A DNA stretch of 64,000 bases from WJKG01 sp964627305. GTDB lineage: Bacteria > Zixibacteria > MSB-5A5 > GN15 > FEB-12. The stretch spans positions 558,001 to 622,000 of the forward strand of contig CAZVHP010000001.1 of NCBI GenBank assembly GCA_964627305.1, read 5' to 3'. A program made the translations under genes and the position numbers. The notes under the pieces were generated by a model. That model worked only from the letters and a program-made list of their open reading frames with translations, was not told the DNA's origin and ran no database searches. Every line of letters starts with the position of its first letter. Position 1 is the first letter of the stretch. This document shows positions 9,365-17,728 of the stretch, in pieces.

Positions 9365-9418
9365 GCGACTGCGTGCGGTTTGCCCCAAGTGGGTGTAGTC
9401 ATACACCGAGGAGACATC

Positions 9419-9679
9419 ATGGCTGAGCCGAAAACAGCCGGTAGTGACCAGACGAAAGCGGTGAAGAGCAAGTACGATTACACGAATGGTCCGCCGCCGC
9501 TGAACATTAATCTGGTCTGGTGCAAGGCGTGTAATATCTGTATCGCTTTGTGCCCAACCCAGGTCTTTGAGCCGAACCGGGATGGCAAGCCGATCATGGC
9601 CCGTCCGGAAGCGTGCACGCAGTGCACGGTGTGCTGGACACACTGTCCCGATTTTGCGATAACCTCGAACTACAAGTGA
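9419..9679 (+). CDS. korD: 2-oxoglutarate:ferredoxin oxidoreductase delta subunit (2[4Fe-4S])
   Basis: An 86-residue ferredoxin-like subunit with two cysteine clusters, CKACNICIALCP and CTQCTVCWTHCP, each giving a CxxCxxCxxxCP [4Fe-4S] site. In Kor complexes this subunit passes electrons from the TPP site to ferredoxin. The upstream TTG at 9380 would add 13 non-conserved residues; GAGGAG sits about 6-9 bases before ATG 9419, so that start is preferred. It opens the korD-A-B-C operon, 54 bases after sucD and 14 before korA. Confidence 0.93.
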   Translation: MAEPKTAGSDQTKAVKSKYDYTNGPPPLNINLVWCKACNICIALCPTQVFEPNRDGKPIMARPEACTQCTVCWTHCPDFAITSNYK

Positions 9680-9693
9680 GAAGGGATAGATTG

Positions 9694-10827
9694 ATGTCAG
9701 CACCCTCCCGCAAATTACTTCTCGGCAATGAGGCCTGTGTGCAGGGGGCGATATACGCCGGCATGCGGTTTTACGCCGGTTACCCTATCACACCCTCGAC
9801 CGAGGTCGCCGAAGGCTGTTCTCGCGAGTTGCCGAAGATTGGCGGCCGGTTCATTCAGATGGAAGACGAGATCGCCTCGATGGCGGCTATCATTGCTGCC
9901 AGTGTGGCGGGGTTGAAGTCGATGACGGCGACCTCCGGCCCGGGGTTTTCGTTGATGGTGGAGAATATCGGCTATGCGTTCATTACCGAGACCCCTTGTG
10001 TTATCGTCAACGTGCAGCGCGGTGGCCCCTCGACGGGACTACCGACCAAGGTGAGTCAGTCGGACACGATGCAGGCGCGCTGGGGAACGCATGGTGACTA
10101 CATCTCCATAGCCGTGGCCCCCTCGACCATACCCGAGACACTCACCGAGACGATTCGGGCATTTAATCTGGCGGAGCGGTTCCGCACGCCGGTGATCGTG
10201 CTGTTGGATGAAGTGATCGGTCATTCACGAGAGCTGGTTGACATCCCGGAGCCGGGGGAGTACGAGATTATCGACCGGGTGAAAGCCAGTGTGCCGCCCG
10301 AGGAGTTCCAGCCTTTTGAACTGACTGAGAGCGGCGTATCACCGATGGCCGGGTTTGGTGAGGGGTACCGGTTCCACACGACCGGTTTGACCCACGACCC
10401 CAATGGCTTCACGACCAACCGTCCTGACGAGATTGCGGTCAAGCTCGACAAGCTGCGCCGGAAATTCACCGGTTTCGAGTCGGAGATGTGGAGCCTTCGT
10501 ACGGAAATGATCGACGACGCTGACGTGGTTTTCATCTCGTATGGTTCGGTGTCGCGGGCAGCGCTGCAGGCGGTGCAACTGGCCCGCTCGGTGGGTGCCA
10601 GGGTGGGAACGATTCAGCTGAAGACCATATGGCCGTTCCCCGATCAGTTGCTGCGCGATTACTGCAGCAAGTGTCAGAAAGTGATCGTCGCCGAGTTGAA
10701 TATGGGGCAGATTGTTCACGAGGTCCGGCGGGTGATGCCCGACAAGCAGATTCACACAATCCAGCGGTACGATGGTGAACTCCTCACACCCACCCAGTTG
10801 CTGGAGAAACTCGAGGAGGTGCTCTAA
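9694..10827 (+). CDS. korA: 2-oxoglutarate:ferredoxin oxidoreductase alpha subunit
   Basis: A 377-residue pyrimidine-domain subunit of the 2-oxoacid:ferredoxin oxidoreductase family. Diagnostic stretches are GYPITPSTEVAE (about 29-40), QMEDEIASMAAIIAASVAG, ATSGPGFSLMVENIGYA and NVQRGGPSTGLPTKVSQSD, with VFISYGSVSRAA opening the C-terminal CoA/transketolase-C part. RGGPSTGLPT is the usual form in 2-oxoglutarate rather than pyruvate enzymes. The frame is open from 9613, but ATG 9694 has GAAGGGA upstream and starts at the conserved N-terminus. Its stop overlaps korB by one base. Confidence 0.94.
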   Translation: MSAPSRKLLLGNEACVQGAIYAGMRFYAGYPITPSTEVAEGCSRELPKIGGRFIQMEDEIASMAAIIAASVAGLKSMTATSGPGFSLMVENIGYAFITETPCVIVNVQRGGPSTGLPTKVSQSDTMQARWGTHGDYISIAVAPSTIPETLTETIRAFNLAERFRTPVIVLLDEVIGHSRELVDIPEPGEYEIIDRVKASVPPEEFQPFELTESGVSPMAGFGEGYRFHTTGLTHDPNGFTTNRPDEIAVKLDKLRRKFTGFESEMWSLRTEMIDDADVVFISYGSVSRAALQAVQLARSVGARVGTIQLKTIWPFPDQLLRDYCSKCQKVIVAELNMGQIVHEVRRVMPDKQIHTIQRYDGELLTPTQLLEKLEEVL

Positions 10828-11687
10828 TGGCCACAACAGCGACCAAGTCTGCCAAAGACCAGAAGTCAGACGTCATTCTCAACTACCTGAGGCCGCGCAA
10901 GAAATTCCCCTCGGTGTGGTGTGCCGGCTGCGGCAATGGCATCGTGATGAGCGCGATCATCCGCGCTGTGGATCGGTTGGGGTATGACCGTAATGATATA
11001 GTGATGGTATCGGGGATCGGGTGTTCCAGCCGCATGCCGGTGTACCTTGATTTCTCGGCGCTGCACACGACTCACGGGCGCGCGCTGGCTTATGCGACGG
11101 GGGTGAAGTTCGCCAAGCCGCATCTGAAGGTGATCGTGGTCACCGGAGACGGTGATGCGCTGGCGATCGGCGGCAACCACTTCATTCATGCCTGCCGTCG
11201 CAATATCGATTTGACGGTGATTTTGCTGAACAACTACATCTATGGCATGACAGGCGGCCAGGGGTCGCCGACGACGCCCGCGCAAGCGTTTTCGACGACC
11301 ACACCGTACGGCAATGTCGAGAAGCACTTCGAGCCGTGTGATCTGGCGATTGCGGCCGGAGCGACGTTTGTCGGCCGATCAACGGTGCAGCATGCGCCCC
11401 AGCTTGAGAAGCTGATCATGGAGGCGCTGGAGCACCGAGGGATGTCGGTTGTGGAGGCGATGTCGAACTGCCATACGTACTTCGGTCGTTTGAACCGTCA
11501 GGGGGATGCGGTGCGGATGATCAAGTGGTTCAGGGACAATTCGGTGACGGTGGTCAAGGCCAAGTCGATGGATCGGGAGGAGCTCAAGGGCAAGTGGATT
11601 ATCGGCAAGCTTCATGAAGACAACGAGAAGACCGAGTTCTGCGACGAGTACGAGAAGGTAGTCGCCGCGCATCTGGGGGAGAAGTGA
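10827..11687 (+). CDS. korB: 2-oxoglutarate:ferredoxin oxidoreductase beta subunit (TPP-binding)
   Basis: A 286-residue TPP subunit. Visible are PSVWCAGCGNGIV (about 28-40), the cluster-proximal CSSRMPVYLDF, HTTHGRALAYATGVK, and the TPP motif VVTGDGDALAIGGNHFIHACRRN ending in LLNNYIYGMTGGQ, a GDG...NN type thiamine-binding site. Together with KorA, KorC and KorD it forms a four-subunit enzyme joining 2-oxoglutarate, CoA and ferredoxin to succinyl-CoA and CO2, reversible in principle. ATG 10827 overlaps the korA TAA. Confidence 0.95.
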   Translation: MATTATKSAKDQKSDVILNYLRPRKKFPSVWCAGCGNGIVMSAIIRAVDRLGYDRNDIVMVSGIGCSSRMPVYLDFSALHTTHGRALAYATGVKFAKPHLKVIVVTGDGDALAIGGNHFIHACRRNIDLTVILLNNYIYGMTGGQGSPTTPAQAFSTTTPYGNVEKHFEPCDLAIAAGATFVGRSTVQHAPQLEKLIMEALEHRGMSVVEAMSNCHTYFGRLNRQGDAVRMIKWFRDNSVTVVKAKSMDREELKGKWIIGKLHEDNEKTEFCDEYEKVVAAHLGEK

Positions 11688-11689
11688 TC

Positions 11690-12268
11690 ATGGCAACCGA
11701 GTTGATTAAGAAGATAGAGTTCCCCCGCGATCGTTTTGAGATACGCCTTTCCGGGTCCGGCGGCCAGGGTATGATTTTGGCGTCGGTGATTCTCTCGGAG
11801 GCTATCGGCAAGGATGCGAGCAAGAACGTGGTGCAGACGCAGTCATACGGGCCGGAGGCGCGCGGTGGTGCGTCGAAGGCAGACGTGGTGGTCAGCGAGA
11901 ACGAGATTTCGTACCCGAAAGCCATGCAGCTTGATTTGCTGCTGGCGATGACTCAGGAAGCTCTTGACAGTTACTACCCGTATTTGAAGGATGGCGGGAC
12001 GCTGGTGATTGACGACACGCTGGTGACGGTTGTGCCTACCGACACGTATTATGGTCTGCCGTGCACGCGGCTGGCGCGTGAGGAGGTCGGGCACATCATG
12101 GTGGCAAACGTGATAGCATTGGGGGCGATATCGTGCCTGACCGGCGTGGTGAGCAAGGAGCGGCTTATTGAGGCGGTATTGGCCCGGGCGCCGCGCGGGA
12201 CGGAGGACAAGAATCGGAAGGCCGTAGAAATCGGCTTTGCGGAAGCGGAGAAGCTGAAGGGCAAGTAG
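11690..12268 (+). CDS. korC: 2-oxoglutarate:ferredoxin oxidoreductase gamma subunit
   Basis: A 192-residue gamma subunit with the signature IRLSGSGGQGMILASVILSEA, shared by Por/Kor/Vor gamma chains, followed by SYGPEARGGASKADVVVS. It completes the KorDABC set. GTG 11684 is in frame, but GGGGGAG at 11675-11681 is placed better for ATG 11690. It follows korB by 2 bases. ndk starts 33 bases downstream. Confidence 0.94.
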   Translation: MATELIKKIEFPRDRFEIRLSGSGGQGMILASVILSEAIGKDASKNVVQTQSYGPEARGGASKADVVVSENEISYPKAMQLDLLLAMTQEALDSYYPYLKDGGTLVIDDTLVTVVPTDTYYGLPCTRLAREEVGHIMVANVIALGAISCLTGVVSKERLIEAVLARAPRGTEDKNRKAVEIGFAEAEKLKGK

Positions 12269-12301
12269 GTCCTGTCGGCGAAGAGAGAGAGGACAACTGG
12301 C

Positions 12302-12700
12302 GTGGAGCGGACCCTTCTGATTGTCAAGCCGGATGCAACCGAGCGCAACCTGATTGGCCATATCGTCAATCGTTTGGAGCGGGCCGGATTCAAGGTGGTG
12401 AATATGCGGATGGAGCTTCTCACTGAGGCACGGGCGAGGCAGTTCTACGCGGTGCATGAGGGGAAGCCGTTCTTGAATTCGCTGGTGGCCTTCATGTCCT
12501 CGGGTCCGGTGGTACCGATGGAGCTTGAGCGGGAGAACGCTGTCAGCAGTCTTCGGGAGCTGATCGGCGCGACCAACCCGAAAGATGCGGCCTGTGGCAC
12601 TATCCGGCAGGAGATCGCCCGGGACATTGAGAGGAACTCGGTCCATGCGTCCGACTCGCCTGAGAATGCGAAAGCGGAGATAGCGTTCTTTTTCAGGTAG
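12302..12700 (+). CDS. ndk: Nucleoside diphosphate kinase
   Basis: A 132-residue Ndk, close to the usual 140. It starts ERTLLIVKPDATERNLIG and carries the active-site histidine His115 in ERNSVHASDSPENA, which transfers phosphate between NTPs and NDPs. The start is GTG with AGAGAGAGG upstream. In this operon it can interconvert the GTP or ATP formed by succinyl-CoA synthetase. No oddity apart from a slightly shorter Kpn loop/C-terminus. Confidence 0.96.
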   Translation: MERTLLIVKPDATERNLIGHIVNRLERAGFKVVNMRMELLTEARARQFYAVHEGKPFLNSLVAFMSSGPVVPMELERENAVSSLRELIGATNPKDAACGTIRQEIARDIERNSVHASDSPENAKAEIAFFFR

Positions 12701-12816
12701 GTCGGGGCTGTCAGCAGTATCGCCGTGATGGAGAACCTGGCCTGGGGTTTTCCGGAGTCGGTTTGTGAACGATTTGGGATTTGGAGGAGGACAACAACCC
12801 AGATGTGGGAGCATCG

Positions 12817-14040
12817 ATGAGCCTGCGGCTGGCATACGGTAGCGGTTCTCTGACGGTGGAGATCCCGGGGAATCTGCGGGTGGACAGGTATGCGCCTCGC
12901 CGGGCCGAATGCCCGGTTGATTTCGAGCGTTTCGCTGCCGCGCTCGATCGAGCCGGCGGCGATTCGTTTTTGTCTTCGGACGGGCTGATTTGCGTGATCA
13001 ATGACGGCTATCGGAATACGCCGACGCCTCTGATGCTTTCATGGCTGGAGAAGATGCAGCCGGGTTTTGTGGATGGGGCGGACTTTTTGATGGCGGTGGG
13101 GACACACGCGCCGCCGACGACTGTCCATTTGGATGCGACGCTGGGGTCTTTCCGAGACAGAATAGAGCCAAAACTGGTGGTGCACGATTGTCGTGACGAG
13201 AGCCGAATGGCGGTGGTGGGGCGGGACATGTTCGGGGCACAGGTGTTGCTGAATCGGCTGGTGCTGGACGGGCGGCCGGTGCTGGTGCTGGGGTCTGTCG
13301 AGCCGCACTATTTCGGTGGTTATACCGGTGGGCGCAAGGCGTTCTTCCCGGGTCTGACGGATCTGGCGACGGTGGTTCGCAATCATAATCTGGCCAATTC
13401 CATGGATGCCATGCCGCTGCGGTTGGCGGGCAATCCCGTGGCGGAGCATTTCGACAATCTGATGTCGCTGGTGGCGACTGATCGGATGTTCAGCATCCAG
13501 GTGGTGCTTGACGCGCGTGGACGGATGGCGGGGGTGGCGGCCGGGGATATTGTCGATTCATTCACGGAGGCGACAAAGATAGCGGATCAGATGTTTTTGC
13601 ACATGGTGCCGCACCGCTACGATGTAATCCTGTGCGAAGTGCTGCCGCCGCTGGACACGAGCCTGTACCAGGTACAGAAGGCGCTGGAAAACGTGCAGGC
13701 GGCGGTGCGTGACAAGGGGAGTGTTGTTGTTGTTGCGGCCTGTGAGGAGGGGGTTGGCTCGCCGCACTTTTTTGAGCTGGCTGGTCAGTGGGATCGCGAG
13801 AACAACTGCGCTCTTGACGGGCAGCAGCATTTCGGGTCACACAAGCTTTCGCGGGTAAATGCCATGACGAGCCGCATTCGGGTGCGGTTGGTGACGAATA
13901 TGGACCATACTGATGCACGCAAGGTGTTTTACGAACCACTTGACAATCTTCAGGAATTTTTGTTTCGAAAGTGGCATAATGACTCAACCCTTTCAGTAGC
14001 TGTTGTTCGCGATGCAGGAAACACCGTCTTACGGAGATAG
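12817..14040 (+). CDS. LarA-family (nickel-pincer-dependent racemase/epimerase-like) protein
   Basis: A 407-residue member of the lactate racemase (LarA, DUF2088) family. The diagnostic block HYFGGYTGGRKAFFPG is at 164-179; in LarA the Lys of GGRK (here K174) carries the pyridinium-3,5-bisthiocarboxylate (NPN) cofactor and the His at 164 is catalytic. GTHAPPT (95-101, His97) aligns with the other catalytic histidine region. No larB, larC or larE genes for cofactor synthesis are in the window. Flanked by ndk and mdh, it may act on malate or another 2-hydroxyacid rather than lactate. The TTG at 12781 is in frame, but GGGAG at 12807-12811 suits ATG 12817. A five-codon ORF (12803-12820) ends across this start as ATGA. 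Confidence 0.8.
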   Translation: MSLRLAYGSGSLTVEIPGNLRVDRYAPRRAECPVDFERFAAALDRAGGDSFLSSDGLICVINDGYRNTPTPLMLSWLEKMQPGFVDGADFLMAVGTHAPPTTVHLDATLGSFRDRIEPKLVVHDCRDESRMAVVGRDMFGAQVLLNRLVLDGRPVLVLGSVEPHYFGGYTGGRKAFFPGLTDLATVVRNHNLANSMDAMPLRLAGNPVAEHFDNLMSLVATDRMFSIQVVLDARGRMAGVAAGDIVDSFTEATKIADQMFLHMVPHRYDVILCEVLPPLDTSLYQVQKALENVQAAVRDKGSVVVVAACEEGVGSPHFFELAGQWDRENNCALDGQQHFGSHKLSRVNAMTSRIRVRLVTNMDHTDARKVFYEPLDNLQEFLFRKWHNDSTLSVAVVRDAGNTVLRR

Positions 14041-14079
14041 CGATTCCAGAACAGGAACAAGCATACACGTGGAGGATCT

Positions 14080-15006
14080 ATGAACAAGAAGATCGCAGTG
14101 ATCGGGGCCGGCAATGTCGGCGCCAGTTGTGCAATGTATCTGGCTGAGGCGAATTTGGCTGATGTCGTGATGGTCGACATTGTCGAGGGCATCCCGCAGG
14201 GGAAGGCGCTCGATTTGACGCAGGCCGGGCCGGTACGCGGTTACAATTGTGTGGTTACCGGCACGAACAAGATGGCGGACATCAAGGGCGCCGACATCGT
14301 GATCATGACTGCCGGGTTGCCGCGCAAGCCGGGGATGTCGCGCGAGGATCTGCTGAACATGAATGCGGACATCGTGGGGCAGGTTGCCCGTGACATCAAA
14401 AAGCATGCGCCGAACAGCTTCGTGATTGTCGTCTCGAATCCGCTTGATTTGATGACTTTCCACATGCAGCAGGTTACCAAGTTTCCGAAGAACCGTGTCT
14501 TTGGTCAGGCCGGTGTACTGGACTCCACGCGTTTCCGCACCTTCGTGGCGATGGAGATCGGGGTTGCCCCGACCGATGTACAGGCGATGGTGCTTGGTGG
14601 TCACGGCGACACGATGGTACCGTTGCCGCGGTACACGACTGTGAACGGCATCCCGATCAAGGAGTTGATTCCGAACGACCGTATCAAGGCTATTTCGGAG
14701 CGGACGGCCGGTGGTGGCGGTGAGATTGTAAAGCTGCTCAAGTCGGGTTCCGCGTACTATGCGCCGGCGGCGGCGACGGTTGACATGTGCCGCTCGGTCT
14801 TCTGTGACGAGAAGAAGATCATGCCGTGCTCGGCCTATCTGACGGGTCAGTATGGTATCAAGGACATTTACATTGGTGTGCCGGTGGTGCTGGGCGCCAA
14901 GGGTGTGGAGCGAATCATCGAGTTGAATCTCAATAAGAGTGAAAAGGCTGCTCTTCAGAAATCGGCCAAGACCTACAAGTCGCACCTGAAGATTCTCGGC
15001 TACTGA
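14080..15006 (+). CDS. mdh: NAD-dependent malate dehydrogenase (LDH-like type)
   Basis: A 308-residue lactate/malate dehydrogenase-superfamily enzyme, malate + NAD+ to oxaloacetate + NADH. The Rossmann start is KIAVIGAGNVGASCAMYLAE. The specificity loop reads GLPRKPGMSREDLL, with Arg at the position where malate enzymes have Arg and lactate enzymes have Gln. The catalytic His is in LGGHGDTMVPL (about residue 174). ATG 14080 follows GTGGAGG. It sits between the LarA-like gene and icd, 12 bases from the latter, in the TCA operon. Confidence 0.95.
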   Translation: MNKKIAVIGAGNVGASCAMYLAEANLADVVMVDIVEGIPQGKALDLTQAGPVRGYNCVVTGTNKMADIKGADIVIMTAGLPRKPGMSREDLLNMNADIVGQVARDIKKHAPNSFVIVVSNPLDLMTFHMQQVTKFPKNRVFGQAGVLDSTRFRTFVAMEIGVAPTDVQAMVLGGHGDTMVPLPRYTTVNGIPIKELIPNDRIKAISERTAGGGGEIVKLLKSGSAYYAPAAATVDMCRSVFCDEKKIMPCSAYLTGQYGIKDIYIGVPVVLGAKGVERIIELNLNKSEKAALQKSAKTYKSHLKILGY

Positions 15007-15018
15007 GAGGGATTATAC

Positions 15019-16269
15019 ATGGCAAAGGCAAAATACAAACACATCGTGGTGCCGGAGGATGGCAAGGCCATCCAGGTGAAGAAGGGCAAGCTGGTCATTC
15101 CGGACAATCCGATCATCCCGGTCATCGAGGGTGACGGCATTGGTCGTGACATCATGAAGGCAACGCGCCGGGTGGTCGATGCGGCTGTCGAGAAGGCGTA
15201 TCGGGGCAAGAAGCGCATTGCCTGGATGGACGTGTATGCCGGTGAGCGGGCGTACGAGCTGTACAAGGAATGGATTCCGCAGGAGACATTCGATGCGATC
15301 AAGCAGTACATCGTTGCCTTGAAGGGTCCATTGACCACCCCGATTGGCGGGGGGTTCCGTTCGCTGAATGTGACCTTGCGCCAGGTGCTGAATCTGTACG
15401 CCTGTGTGCGTCCGGTGCGCTGGTTCAAGGGAGTGGGTTCGCCGGTGGTTCATCCGGAGAAGCTCAATGTGGTCATATTCCGTGAGAATACCGAGGATGT
15501 GTATGCCGGTATTGAATGGAAGAAAGGCAGCAAGGAGGCCCGCAAGGTAATCGACTGGCTCAACAAGCAGATGAAGCAGAACATTCGCAAGGACTCGGGC
15601 ATTGGCGTGAAGCCGATCTCGGTCGGCGGAACTGAGCGTCTGGTGCGCAAGGCGATCCAGTATGCGATCGATCGCAAGCGCAGGAGTGTCACACTGGTGC
15701 ACAAGGGGAACATCATGAAGTTCACCGAGGGCGCGTTCCGTGACTGGGGTTATAAGCTGGCGCTCCGGGAGTTCCGTTCGAAGGTGATCACCGAGGACGA
15801 GCTGTGGGATAAGTACAAAGGCAAGCAGCCGAAGAACAAGATCGTCATCAAGGATCGCATTGCCGACAGCATGTTCCAGCAGGTGCTGACCCGCCCGGAT
15901 GAGTATGAAGTCCTGGCGACGCCGAACCTGAACGGTGATTATCTTTCGGATGCCTGCGCGGCGCAGGTGGGTGGTCTGGGGATGGCCCCGGGCGCCAATA
16001 TTGGTGACTATATTGGCCTGTTCGAGGCCACGCATGGTACCGCCCCGAAGTATGCCGATAAGGATGTGATCAATCCCGGTTCGCTGATACTCTCGGCGGT
16101 GATGATGCTTGAGTATCTTGGCTGGGACAAGGCGGCCAAGCTGATCGAGGACAGCGTGCAGAAGACCATCTCAAAGAAGACGGTTACGTACGATCTTCAT
16201 CGCCAGATGAAGGGTGCCAGGAAGGTCGGCACCAGCGAGTACGCGACGAACATTATTAAGAATATGTAG
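15019..16269 (+). CDS. icd: Isocitrate dehydrogenase (NADP+ type)
   Basis: A 416-residue isocitrate dehydrogenase, matching the E. coli-type length. It shows VIEGDGIGRDI (about 34-44), LKGPLTTPIGGGFRSLNVTL with the substrate-binding Ser region, the arginines in RQVLNLYACVRPVRWF, VVIFRENTEDVYAGIE, and the metal-binding region NLNGDYLSDACAAQVGGLG plus EATHGTAP. Product is 2-oxoglutarate, the substrate of the Kor complex upstream. The N-terminal leader carries extra lysines. It is the last gene of the TCA operon and is followed by a strong terminator. Confidence 0.95.
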   Translation: MAKAKYKHIVVPEDGKAIQVKKGKLVIPDNPIIPVIEGDGIGRDIMKATRRVVDAAVEKAYRGKKRIAWMDVYAGERAYELYKEWIPQETFDAIKQYIVALKGPLTTPIGGGFRSLNVTLRQVLNLYACVRPVRWFKGVGSPVVHPEKLNVVIFRENTEDVYAGIEWKKGSKEARKVIDWLNKQMKQNIRKDSGIGVKPISVGGTERLVRKAIQYAIDRKRRSVTLVHKGNIMKFTEGAFRDWGYKLALREFRSKVITEDELWDKYKGKQPKNKIVIKDRIADSMFQQVLTRPDEYEVLATPNLNGDYLSDACAAQVGGLGMAPGANIGDYIGLFEATHGTAPKYADKDVINPGSLILSAVMMLEYLGWDKAAKLIEDSVQKTISKKTVTYDLHRQMKGARKVGTSEYATNIIKNM

Positions 16270-16309
16270 AGCGGTATTCCGGCTTTGCATTCTCGTTTCT
16301 TGGGTTCTG

Positions 16310-16339
16310 CCCCGGTTCCGTTTGGGACCGGGGTTTTTT
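16310..16339 (+). terminator. Rho-independent terminator of the TCA operon
   Basis: Stem CCCCGGTTCC (16310-16319), loop GTTT, stem GGGACCGGGG (16324-16333), then six T. It lies 41 bases after the icd stop. Confidence 0.9.
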
Positions 16340-16457
16340 GTGCTGTCGGAGGCTGGGTGCTGCTTACGATATTTTCGTTGTGGTGCTGGTTGCCTTTGTA
16401 GCAGGTCGGCGCGAGGAACGGGCGGCGTAGAGGCGGTAAGCGCGGTGATCACGAAGA

Positions 16458-16483
16458 AAGGGTGACCGGTTGTGGTCACCCTT
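16458..16483 (-). terminator. Hairpin terminator of ackA
   Basis: Perfect 10-base inverted repeat AAGGGTGACC/GGTCACCCTT with loop GGTTGT, 43 bases beyond the ackA stop. On the minus strand the stem runs into CTTTCTTCG, modestly T-rich, so it may end ackA and also block read-through from icd. The rest of 16340-16525 is featureless. Confidence 0.65.
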
Positions 16484-16525
16484 CGGTTTGTCTGAGCTTA
16501 TGGTGGGTCGGGACAACTCTCGGGT

Positions 16526-17728
16526 TCAGTGGCCTTCCATGAGCCGTTTGGTGTCCCGGGCGATGACGAGTTCTTCGTTTGTGGGAATGACCAGGGTTCG
16601 TGTGCCGGCATCGGCGGCCGAGATATCGGTTTCGGTGGCGCGGGTTTTTTCGTTGAGGGCCTGGTCGAGCCTGATTCCGAGGAAGTCCATATTGTCGCAG
16701 GTGAGGCGACGCACGTTGACTGAGTTTTCGCCGACACCGCCGGTGAAGACCACGCAGTCCAGTCCGTTCATTGCGGCGGCGTAGGCCCCGATATACTTCT
16801 TGATGCGGTAGCAGTAGACCTCCAGGGCGAGCCGGGCGGCAGGATTGCCCTCGTTGGAGGCCTGAATGACCTCGCGCATGTCGGAGGAGACGCCTGAGAT
16901 GCCGGCGACGCCGGAGTGTTTGTTCATGAGGGTGTTGGCCTCGTGCAGGCTCAGTTCCTCGCGAGACATGATGTGCAGGATGATGGCGGGGTCCATATCG
17001 CCGCAGCGTGTGCCCATGAGCAGTCCCTCGAGCGGGGTGAAGCCCATCGAGGTATCTATGGATGTGCCACGATCAATGGCGGCGACCGAGGCGCCGTTGC
17101 CGAGATGGCAAGTGATCATCTTCAAGTCACCGCGATCCTTGCCCACCATGGCCGCAGCGCGTTCACTGACGTAGTAATGTGACATGCCATGGAAGCCATA
17201 GCGCCGAATCTGGTACCGTTTGTACAGGATGTAAGGGATACCGTAGATGTAGGCATGCGGGGGCATCTTCGCGTGCATGGCGGTGTCGAAGACGGCGACC
17301 TGGGTGGCATCGGGCAGAGTCTTCTGGCAGGCGTTGATGCCGCGAATATTGTGAGGGTTGTGCAGGGGGGCCAGTTCGATCAGGTTGCGCAGTTCGCGCA
17401 TGATGTCGTCATCGATGGTTACGGAATCGGTGAACTGCTCGCCACCGTGGACGACACGGTGGCCGACGGCGGTAATCTCGCTGACATCCCGGATGACACC
17501 GTGGTTGGGCGATACAAGCAGTGCCACGACCTGTTCGATAGCCTGTATGTGGTCGAGGATCTCGCGGGTGATCTTGATTTCTTCTTTGTCGAACGACTTA
17601 TGGGTCAGTACCGAGGCTGACATGCCGATGCGAGCGACCATGCCTTTGGCGAGCGCGGTTTCGGTGGACATATCGAAGAGCTGGTACTTGACCGAGGAAG
17701 AGCCGCAGTTGATAACGAGGATATTCAC
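16526..17728 (-). CDS. ackA: Acetate kinase
   Basis: A 400-residue ASKHA-family kinase interconverting acetate + ATP with acetyl phosphate + ADP. Signatures are LVINCGSSSVKYQLFD at the N-terminus, VGHRVVHGGEQF, HLGNGASVAAIDRGTSIDTS, GFTPLEGLLMGTRCGDMDP and VFTGGVGENS near the C-terminus. Length is normal. Its ATG overlaps the upstream dehydrogenase stop (ATGA, 17725-17728), so the two are translationally coupled. No phosphotransacetylase is in the window. The final gene of this minus-strand pair is followed by a hairpin. Confidence 0.97.
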   Translation of the reverse strand: MNILVINCGSSSVKYQLFDMSTETALAKGMVARIGMSASVLTHKSFDKEEIKITREILDHIQAIEQVVALLVSPNHGVIRDVSEITAVGHRVVHGGEQFTDSVTIDDDIMRELRNLIELAPLHNPHNIRGINACQKTLPDATQVAVFDTAMHAKMPPHAYIYGIPYILYKRYQIRRYGFHGMSHYYVSERAAAMVGKDRGDLKMITCHLGNGASVAAIDRGTSIDTSMGFTPLEGLLMGTRCGDMDPAIILHIMSREELSLHEANTLMNKHSGVAGISGVSSDMREVIQASNEGNPAARLALEVYCYRIKKYIGAYAAAMNGLDCVVFTGGVGENSVNVRRLTCDNMDFLGIRLDQALNEKTRATETDISAADAGTRTLVIPTNEELVIARDTKRLMEGH

